DNA of 5,055 bases. It comes from Planctomycetota bacterium (GTDB lineage Bacteria; Planctomycetota; SZUA-567; H5-PLA8). The position numbers were made by a program, and so were the translations under genes. Every line of letters begins with the position of its first letter. Position 1 is the first letter of the stretch. The notes beneath the pieces are model-generated. The model ran no database searches and was not told the origin of the DNA. It saw only the letters and a list, made by a program, of their open reading frames with translations. The DNA lies in the NCBI GenBank assembly GCA_025355035.1, contig JANXLS010000516.1:1-5055 (forward strand). Reading direction: 5' to 3'. Shown here piece by piece: positions 1 through 5,055 of the stretch.

Positions 1-134
1 GTTCTTAACAATTTTAATACGCCTAAACTTCAAACTTTGGAAACCTATCCTCGCGGATCGTTTTCCATCTAGGATGCTCAGATTTTATTTTTCTTCAAAA
101 TATTTCAAGCGCAAGTTGAACGAAAAATGAAACG
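1..134. other. AT-rich intergenic tail downstream of the operon
   Basis: By hand count this stretch is about 34% GC, far below the neighbouring coding DNA (about 60% or more in the lines I sampled). It lies just past the stop codon of the glycosyltransferase gene. A weak inverted repeat (TTCAA, 7-base loop, TTGAA; 104-120) could act as a poor terminator for the minus-strand operon, but the stem has only 5 base pairs and no clean T-run follows. A second small hairpin (ATCC-TCGC-GGAT, 47-58) precedes TTTT on the plus strand. One plus-strand frame is open from base 2 to a TGA at 128-130. It could be the tail of a convergent gene, but its third-position GC is about that of the surrounding DNA, so coding is not supported. 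Confidence 0.5.
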
Positions 135-2981
135 TCAGACACCGCATAATTTTCTGTAATCGTTGACCATGCGTTCGATGCTGAAATAGGTTTCAACACG
201 CGTTCTTCCGGCTGTACCAAAGGCGCTGCGACGCTCCGGCTCGTGGGCAAGTGCGACGAGCGCGTCGGCAAACGCTTGGGAATTCGCGCGGGGGACAAGG
301 CATCCGGTGACACCGTCCTCGACTTGTTCTGAGGCGCCGCCGTGATCGGTGGCGATGACCGGCAGTCCGGCAGCCATGGCTTCAAGCGACGCGTTGGGAC
401 AGCCGGCGGGTTCGGAGATCATGGCGAAAAGATCGAGACTGGCGAGGAATTGTTGGGCGTCGTTGACTTCGCCGACCCACTCGATGTTCAGTCCTGCTCC
501 GAGATTCTTCAGCTCTTGCGCGTAAGCGTCACCCCCGGCTTCGGGGCGTCCCGCGATTTTAAGAACGTGCGGCGGCAAATGGGGTGCGGCGAGACGCAGG
601 GCGTGAATGAGCTCCTCGAGCTTTTTTTGCGGGGAAAGGCGCGCGCAGGTTCCGATCGCAAATAGGCCGTCGGGACCCGCGTATTTTTTCCCGCCGTCAT
701 TTTCAGACAGTGTGCTTTTCAACGGCAACCCGTTCGGAATCACGTGAGGCTTGATGCCTAAATCCGTTTCCGAGCGTTCAGCTTCCTGATGATACTTGAC
801 GACCATTCCGTCGAGACGCGTGCCGTAATCTTCCGGGCACCGGTACGGCAGGCCGGGGCGCGGTTTCGTGAAATAGAGATTGAGCGAATCGAAGAACATT
901 TCGCCGGGGCTGACGTCGAAGATCGGGATATCGACCAGGGCGTCGGCGAGAAGGAGTTTGTGCTCGGCGATGACATTCCAAAAAAGAATGGCATGGGGCG
1001 GATCGGTGTCGATGCGCTCAAGGATCTGCATGACCGCATTAAGCGGATCAACTGATCGCGGTTCGGGGATGAAGACGAAAATTTCGGCCGCACGCAGGGC
1101 GCTGAGGCCGGGCGTTGGATGGTCTTCTCGTTCTTGAAGAACGGCGGCGCGGACGGGAATGGACTTGGATTGCAATCCCAGCAGCAATCGACGCGCGCTG
1201 GATTGCGCCCCGCCTGTGGTGAAGTTGTTAGCGATCAGCCATACACCTCGACAGCGACGGTTGCCGCGTGCGCGTTCAATCGCGCGCGGGTAAAACGATG
1301 CGTAACGTTCAGCCATGCAGTGGAGCGTGAAACTCGAGCGCTTTCCGGCGGATGCGTGCGGATTTCGTTCTTCGATGTCGGCGAGTTTTGAGGCGATCCA
1401 TTCGGGCGATGCGTTCAGCGGAATAACGGTGATAGCGGGATTTTCCGGGGCGATTTCTGCTGTGCCGCCCGCGTCGGTGGCAACGACCGCGCACCCGGCA
1501 GCGAGCGCTTCAAGATGAGCCAGGCTGAGCCCTTCCCATTCGCTGACGGAGACGAGGGCGTCGCTGGCCCATAATAAGGAGGCGACGTTTTCGGCCGGTC
1601 CGATCAAGCGAACGGATTTGCCGAGATTCAACCGCGCAATTTCAGCTCGGAGTGCGAGCTCGCAGGTTTGCGCTTCGTCGTTGGTTCGCGAGGCTTCGCC
1701 GGCGACGATCAGTTTTGCTTCGCGAATGATGCCGCGTTTACGAAACTCGTTTTGAAGCGCGTCGAGCACGGCGGGCAGGCGCTCAAGCCGTTTTTGTGGA
1801 CGTGGATTGGCGAGGGACAGTAGAACAAAATCGTTGGGACCGAATTGGAGTTTTGTTCGCACGTCGTGTGCGTTCAAAGCACTATCAGTCAAGCGTTCGA
1901 ATGCTCCGGCGTCGATTCCGTTCCAAATGGTTCGGACGGGAACATTGAGGTTCGCGGCAATGACGTCGCGTTCGACGGCCTTGGAACAGGCGACGAGCAT
2001 CGTGGCCGGAAGCTTTGATCCAACCGATGCGAAATCGGCCGGCCAGCCTTGCTTGGAATTGTGAACAGTTGCGATGACGGGCAAGCCGGATTCTTCGACG
2101 ATCGCCATGTCGCTGGCGGAGAGCAAGTGGGCGTGGACGGCATCGCATCCGAGCGAAATAGCGCGGGTTCCAAAGTTGCGAATGTGTTCGGCGCGATTTC
2201 GGCCTGGCGTAAAATCGATCAGGTCTTCTGGCGGTTCGAACGCGGCGCGGGTGGGCGAGCCGAGCGCGAAGAAGAGCGGACGCACTCCGCAGGTCGGCAG
2301 TTCGCGCGTGAGATCGAGGGCGATGCGCTCGGCACCACCACGTTGCAAGCTCGTAGAGGCTTGCGCGATTCGCAATGCTGGATCGTCGACGATGTCCAAA
2401 TGCGGGAGCCGAACGCAGCGCGGTGACATCGCATCGAGCGTCGCTCGAAGTGCCGCGTCGAGAGCGATTTTATCGGCCACACGACGGCCCAGTTCATGCG
2501 CCATCCGCACATCCAAAAGCACGCTTCCGATGCGTGGGGCGCGTTCGTGGAATCGCTCAACGCTTGAAAAATCACCGCCGGTTTCGGATTGGAGCTGCTC
2601 CCAATCCGCGCATTCGCGGCGGAGTTCTGAATATTCCCGGCGCAAGATTTCATTCAGAACTTTGTTGGTTCGAGGCGTTTTTTCGGAATGATAAATCGAC
2701 ACCGATCCAAATCCGCAGAGCGCCTTTGGGGTCGGTGCCGGATGAGGGAGATACCAATGCGACAGTTCGCGCGGAAGCGTCCCGGCACGAAGGAGCCAGA
2801 GCGGAGTTTCAGTCTCTATCAACCTTTTCGCGAGATCGAGGAAACATCCGTCCGTTGTGTCCTCGACATTTTTGAAACGGCGTTTCAAATGTCGACACGT
2901 CCGCCCGGCGCGGTACCGTGCGCCTGGAACTCCACCGACGACGAGGATGTTGACGCGTTCGAAATCGGCGCTCGGAATCAT
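135..2981 (-). CDS. Large tandem GT4-family glycosyltransferase (two GT-B modules)
   Basis: This 948-residue protein has two successive GT4-type (GT-B fold) glycosyltransferase modules and should transfer sugars from nucleotide donors to a cell-surface or secreted glycan. No signal peptide or membrane segment is visible, so it is probably cytosolic. Residues 1-200 are an unassigned region. Module 1 (about 202-568) has GGAER (215-219), HAH (283-285), NGID (354-357), PQK with K397, and an intact EX7E motif (E483/E491) followed by EALAAG. Module 2 (about 577-948) has GGAQSS (590-595), NGLPL (750-754), RLSPQKK (781-787) and EAMAAGLPVIATDHGG, with E867 as the second Glu of EX7E. The first Glu position is Ala859. 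Typical single GT4 enzymes have 350-420 residues, so this is about twice the usual size plus the N-terminal extension. An in-frame stop at 3006-3008 rules out a longer start; ATG at 2981 is the first option, although its only GGAG is about 16 bases away. It is the last gene of the cluster, 27 bases after the membrane-protein gene. Donor and acceptor cannot be read from sequence. Confidence 0.93.
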   Translation of the reverse strand: MIPSADFERVNILVVGGVPGARYRAGRTCRHLKRRFKNVEDTTDGCFLDLAKRLIETETPLWLLRAGTLPRELSHWYLPHPAPTPKALCGFGSVSIYHSEKTPRTNKVLNEILRREYSELRRECADWEQLQSETGGDFSSVERFHERAPRIGSVLLDVRMAHELGRRVADKIALDAALRATLDAMSPRCVRLPHLDIVDDPALRIAQASTSLQRGGAERIALDLTRELPTCGVRPLFFALGSPTRAAFEPPEDLIDFTPGRNRAEHIRNFGTRAISLGCDAVHAHLLSASDMAIVEESGLPVIATVHNSKQGWPADFASVGSKLPATMLVACSKAVERDVIAANLNVPVRTIWNGIDAGAFERLTDSALNAHDVRTKLQFGPNDFVLLSLANPRPQKRLERLPAVLDALQNEFRKRGIIREAKLIVAGEASRTNDEAQTCELALRAEIARLNLGKSVRLIGPAENVASLLWASDALVSVSEWEGLSLAHLEALAAGCAVVATDAGGTAEIAPENPAITVIPLNASPEWIASKLADIEERNPHASAGKRSSFTLHCMAERYASFYPRAIERARGNRRCRGVWLIANNFTTGGAQSSARRLLLGLQSKSIPVRAAVLQEREDHPTPGLSALRAAEIFVFIPEPRSVDPLNAVMQILERIDTDPPHAILFWNVIAEHKLLLADALVDIPIFDVSPGEMFFDSLNLYFTKPRPGLPYRCPEDYGTRLDGMVVKYHQEAERSETDLGIKPHVIPNGLPLKSTLSENDGGKKYAGPDGLFAIGTCARLSPQKKLEELIHALRLAAPHLPPHVLKIAGRPEAGGDAYAQELKNLGAGLNIEWVGEVNDAQQFLASLDLFAMISEPAGCPNASLEAMAAGLPVIATDHGGASEQVEDGVTGCLVPRANSQAFADALVALAHEPERRSAFGTAGRTRVETYFSIERMVNDYRKLCGV

Positions 2982-3008
2982 GGTCGCTGGGCGATCGCTC
3001 CGAGTCTA

Positions 3009-3557
3009 TTAATAAGCGGACGGGTAATCCGCGTTTGTCGTTTGCCCCATGCTTGGCGCAACGGGGCTGGAATCCTGGACAACGTCATAGTTCCCCTGCG
3101 GATTGCCGGGGATGAGAGTCGGATCGCCGTCGTAATTGCGTTCGTCACGCGAACCTTCGGGAACGACATCGACGACTTGAACGTCAGCGGGCTGCGTACC
3201 CACGTAGACGTAATGCCCCTGCGGGCCGGGTTGATAGGGAACGCAGCGCGTGACCCATCCGCCGGGGCCGCGATAGCGGTAATGGACCATCGCGCCCGGC
3301 GAAAGTAAATTGTTGAAAATGTAGAACCCGTCGTCCGTGACGTTCGAGATCAAGTTGCCGTATTGCCCAACGCGGCTGCTGACGGCTGGAAAATTCGATG
3401 ACGGCATTGGGCGGTCGGTGAAGCGCGCGGTGTCGATCGGCTTCTTGGCGAAGAGCAGGCGATACGCGAGATAGCCAAGTCCGATGAAGACCACAAAACA
3501 GCAACACAGTCCACTCAACGCGCCGGCGAGGGGAGTAAAATCACCACCATTGTTCAC
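3009..3557 (-). CDS. Single-span membrane protein of unknown family
   Basis: I do not recognise this 182-residue protein. Residues about 10-36 form one hydrophobic helix containing three consecutive cysteines (18-20). It is followed by a positive patch (R33, K38, K39, R45), while the N-terminus has only D6. By the positive-inside rule this suggests N-terminus out and C-terminus in the cytoplasm, though this is weak for such a short N-terminus. Residues about 63-132 look like a compact beta-rich domain with many Tyr, Gly and Val (HYRYRGPGG at 92-100, HYVYVGTQP at 115-123) and one cysteine (C105). Residues 133-182 are a low-complexity, probably disordered tail rich in Asp, Asn, Pro, Ser and Tyr, ending PSAY. 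The start is GTG, chosen because AGGAG sits 7 bases upstream and the hydrophobic helix follows at once. The gene begins 2 bases after the stop of the FGE-fold lipoprotein gene, which implies translational coupling and a shared transcript. Function unknown. Confidence 0.8.
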   Translation of the reverse strand: MNNGGDFTPLAGALSGLCCCFVVFIGLGYLAYRLLFAKKPIDTARFTDRPMPSSNFPAVSSRVGQYGNLISNVTDDGFYIFNNLLSPGAMVHYRYRGPGGWVTRCVPYQPGPQGHYVYVGTQPADVQVVDVVPEGSRDERNYDGDPTLIPGNPQGNYDVVQDSSPVAPSMGQTTNADYPSAY

Positions 3558-3559
3558 GC

Positions 3560-4471
3560 TTAATCTCCTGGTTCAATGACGATTCGAAAACCATTGTCCG
3601 CGTTTCGGCTGCGCGCGTCGTTGCGGTACCGCGCGGCGGAGCGGCAACTTCGCGCTTCCTTCCAAAACGAACCGCCGCGCAGCACGCGTCGCGGACGGCC
3701 TTCGACGGACTCCGCGGCAGCGTCATCGTTCGAGGAATCGCTGTAAGGGCCATAGTTGTCGCGACACCATTGGTATACGCCTCCGCACATGTCGAAGAGT
3801 CCAAAATCGTTGGGCTTCTTTGCGCCGACAGGATGCGTTGCGCCTTCAGCGTTTTTGACGAACCACGCGATTTCCTCGGCGTCTTCGTCTTTCTCGCCGT
3901 TGTAGAATCGCGTTTCGGAATTCGCGCGGCAAGCGTATTCCCACTGCGCTTCGGTCGGGAGCTTTATTTTTTTTCCGGACTTTTTTGCAAGCCAATCGCA
4001 AAATGCAACGGCGTCAAACCACGAGACGAGGACGGCGGGATGCGCGTTCGTTTGTTTGAATCCTGGATTTCGCCACGTGTATTCTTTCTTCTGGACGAGC
4101 GTTTTTCCGTCGAATCCAAATCCGCCCGACGGGCCTGTTTCGGCTTCGGTGCGGTAGTTTGTTTCTTCAACGAAGCGAGCGAATTGCCCGACCGTGATTG
4201 GGTATTTGGACATCTGAAATCCGCGCTTGATGCGGACTTCGTGACGATTCTCGTCGGCATTGCGCCCGGCTTCTGAAGCGGCCGAACCCATCTTCAATGT
4301 GCCGCTTGGAATTGCGACGCATTGCAGCGAAACGTCGGCACCGAGATCAAGCGTCATCGGTGCGTCGGCTTCGGCAGCCGACGACGCGCAAGCCGCGAGA
4401 ATAAAGAACGCCACTGGGAGCAGGAGTGCCCTCCGCAGTGGCGTCGCGTTTTTATTCGTTTTCTCGATCAT
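3560..4471 (-). CDS. SUMF1/FGE-fold lipoprotein, probably not a true formylglycine generator
   Basis: This 303-residue protein is an exported lipoprotein with an FGE-sulfatase (SUMF1, PF03781-type) domain. The N-terminus has R13-R14, a hydrophobic stretch (15-25) and a lipobox LAAC with C28 as the lipidated cysteine. Family landmarks follow in order: MGS (61-63), YPITVGQFARFVEETNY (90-106), HPAVLVSWFDAVAFCDWL (144-161), LPTEAQWEYA (171-180), PNDFGLFDMCGGVYQWC (220-236, the family's DMxGNVWEW block with GGVYQW here), RGGSF (265-269) and GFR (294-296). Genuine FGE oxidises a sulfatase cysteine using a C-x4-C pair just before GFR. This segment has only C276, so that chemistry is unlikely. Related domains without the pair serve as binding or structural modules, or in other enzymes of the family. 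I chose ATG at 4471, which has GGAG 4 bases upstream; the TTG four codons further upstream lacks one. The gene follows the calcium-motif protein gene by 18 bases and precedes the membrane-protein gene by 2. The +2 residue after C28 is Ala, compatible with outer-membrane sorting if the enterobacterial rule applies. Confidence 0.9.
   Translation of the reverse strand: MIEKTNKNATPLRRALLLPVAFFILAACASSAAEADAPMTLDLGADVSLQCVAIPSGTLKMGSAASEAGRNADENRHEVRIKRGFQMSKYPITVGQFARFVEETNYRTEAETGPSGGFGFDGKTLVQKKEYTWRNPGFKQTNAHPAVLVSWFDAVAFCDWLAKKSGKKIKLPTEAQWEYACRANSETRFYNGEKDEDAEEIAWFVKNAEGATHPVGAKKPNDFGLFDMCGGVYQWCRDNYGPYSDSSNDDAAAESVEGRPRRVLRGGSFWKEARSCRSAARYRNDARSRNADNGFRIVIEPGD
3565..3569 (-). promoter_or_regulatory. 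Ribosome binding site AGGAG for the GTG-started membrane-protein gene
   Basis: On the minus strand AGGAG lies 7 bases before GTG (3557-3555), an ideal spacing, and it decides this start. The site sits inside the last codons (Pro-Gly-Asp) of the upstream lipoprotein gene, which favours coupled translation of the two. Confidence 0.75.
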
Positions 4472-4475
4472 GGTG

Positions 4476-4479
4476 CTCC
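4476..4479 (-). promoter_or_regulatory. Ribosome binding site GGAG for the FGE-fold lipoprotein gene
   Basis: GGAG lies 4 bases before ATG (4471-4469), a slightly short spacing. It favours this ATG over the in-frame TTG at 4483-4481, which would place the GGAG inside the coding sequence and has no purine-rich site of its own. The site falls in the 18-base gap after the stop of the upstream gene. Confidence 0.5.
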
Positions 4480-4489
4480 GCAAAACGTT

Positions 4490-5055
4490 TTACTTGGCCA
4501 ATGACGCTGACCCCGATTTGCCGGTGGTGGCGGTATACGTGATGTTCTTCGTTGCTGCATACTCAATCTTATTGAAGTAAAGATTGAAATTCAACGGCAA
4601 CGTTAATTTGGACACGGTTTGATTGGTCAATTTTGCGTTCGCCAATTGTGCCGCGAACGTACCCTTCGACAGCACCACGCTGAAACTCGAGACGCCGGAT
4701 TTCGGTTTCCCGATCGTCAGGCCTTTCGGCGTAGATTTGCCCGACGCATCGAACGTGAAGACTTGGATCACGCCGGATTTTCCATTCACGTCGCCCATTT
4801 CGGCGATGACTTGCGTTCCGGCCGGAATCGTCACCAGCGGATTGGGAATCGTCCCGCCGAAGCTGACGGAATCCATGAGGGTCGTCTTCGCGAAATTCAG
4901 TTTCACGCTGGTTTTCGTGACGGTCAGCGGCTGAGTGGCACCTGCGCCTTGGCCGCCGAACGGCGTGCTTGTTGCGTCGTTCGGATTCGTACCGGCAGCG
5001 GCTTCAATGTCGTTTGTGAAACCGTCGCCGTCGAGGTCATTGATGTCGGCAATGG
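4490..5055 (-). CDS. C-terminal part of a secreted protein with bacterial TSP3/EF-hand calcium motif (5' end off window)
   Basis: The reading frame stays open to the right edge, so the true start lies beyond it; 187 C-terminal residues are visible. Visible residues 6-17 (DLDGDGFTNDIE) match a 12-residue EF-hand loop with acidic ligands at loop positions 1, 3 and 5, Gly at 6, Asn at 9 and Glu at 12. They are followed by GTNPND. This combination is the signature of bacterial thrombospondin type 3 repeats, which bind calcium in secreted or surface proteins. A Gly/Ala-rich linker (33-40) leads into a cysteine-free region rich in Val, Thr, Ser and Lys (about 43-187) that I read as a beta-sandwich-like domain. 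I cannot name its family. It ends GKSGSASLAK before TAA. A GTG at 4904-4906 is an internal codon inside this domain and not a credible start, because the upstream codons are in frame and clearly domain-like. It is the most upstream visible gene of the cluster, 18 bases before the lipoprotein gene. Location is probably extracellular or cell surface, inferred from the calcium motif; the signal peptide cannot be seen. Confidence 0.85.
   Translation of the reverse strand, partial: IADINDLDGDGFTNDIEAAAGTNPNDATSTPFGGQGAGATQPLTVTKTSVKLNFAKTTLMDSVSFGGTIPNPLVTIPAGTQVIAEMGDVNGKSGVIQVFTFDASGKSTPKGLTIGKPKSGVSSFSVVLSKGTFAAQLANAKLTNQTVSKLTLPLNFNLYFNKIEYAATKNITYTATTGKSGSASLAK

Noticed and set aside
104..120. 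Candidate terminator hairpin (TTCAA-loop-TTGAA) after the operon
   Set aside because: The stem has only 5 AT-rich base pairs and no proper U-run follows on the minus strand; too weak to call.
2..130. Plus-strand frame open from the window edge to TGA, possible tail of a convergent gene
   Set aside because: Only 42 codons, AT-rich DNA where such a run is not very unlikely, third-position GC no higher than the background, and no recognisable protein motif. Sequence to the left would settle it.
95..385. Minus-strand open frame of 96 codons overlapping the end of the glycosyltransferase
   Set aside because: It overlaps the conserved GT4 C-terminal motifs in a different frame and has a low-complexity Pro/Ser/Arg composition.
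2074..2691. Open frame of 205 codons on the plus strand
   Set aside because: It lies wholly antisense to the clearly coding glycosyltransferase and its protein is Ser/Arg-rich with no recognisable motif, as expected for a shadow in GC-rich DNA.
2991..2998. GCGATCGC palindrome, like the cyanobacterial HIP1 octamer
   Set aside because: I saw only this one copy, and the genes do not look cyanobacterial; a chance palindrome is the simpler reading.
2688..3308. Open frame of 206 codons on the plus strand across two genes
   Set aside because: It runs antisense to the start of the glycosyltransferase and most of the membrane-protein gene, whose own frame has a good ribosome binding site and a membrane helix. 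No domain is visible in the antisense product.
4472..4483. TTG start giving four extra residues for the FGE-fold lipoprotein
   Set aside because: No ribosome binding site before it, whereas the ATG at 4471 has GGAG upstream and gives a normal lipoprotein signal peptide.
4490..4906. Separate 138-residue gene starting at GTG 4906
   Set aside because: The frame continues upstream without a stop to the window edge and encodes a clear calcium-binding motif and linker, so the GTG is an internal valine codon.

Overview
The window looks like a chromosomal segment from a Gram-negative-type bacterium, most plausibly of the Planctomycetota/Verrucomicrobiota (PVC) kind. This rests on three things: a secreted protein with a bacterial thrombospondin-type-3/EF-hand calcium motif (DxDxDG followed by GTNPND), a lipoprotein with a formylglycine-generating-enzyme (FGE/SUMF1) fold, and a very long multidomain glycosyltransferase. 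No marker gene fixes the phylum, so the assignment is inference. Coding DNA is GC-rich, while the left 134 bases are AT-rich.

All four genes lie on the minus strand and read from right to left. They are (i) a secreted or surface protein, 4490-5055, whose start lies beyond the right edge; (ii) an FGE-fold lipoprotein, 3560-4471; (iii) a small single-span membrane protein of unknown family, 3009-3557; and (iv) a 948-residue protein with two consecutive GT4-type glycosyltransferase modules, 135-2981. The gaps are 18, 2 and 27 bases, with no visible promoter or terminator between genes, so one transcription unit is likely. Its promoter would then lie outside the window on the right. Bases 1-134, downstream of the last gene, hold no gene I can support.

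The first two products carry export or surface features (a calcium-binding motif, a lipobox) and the third is membrane-anchored. The last is a cytosolic sugar-transfer enzyme. A role in making or decorating a cell-surface glycan fits, but no gene here proves it. Chance adjacency of separate genes is also possible, because planctomycete-type genomes often place unrelated genes close together.

The points most worth a second look are the double GT4 protein with its unassigned 200-residue N-terminal region, the complementary motif deviations in its two halves, the absence of the FGE cysteine pair in the SUMF1-fold lipoprotein, and the unrecognised membrane protein coupled to it. I did not find a convincing new defence, mobile or RNA-based system here.
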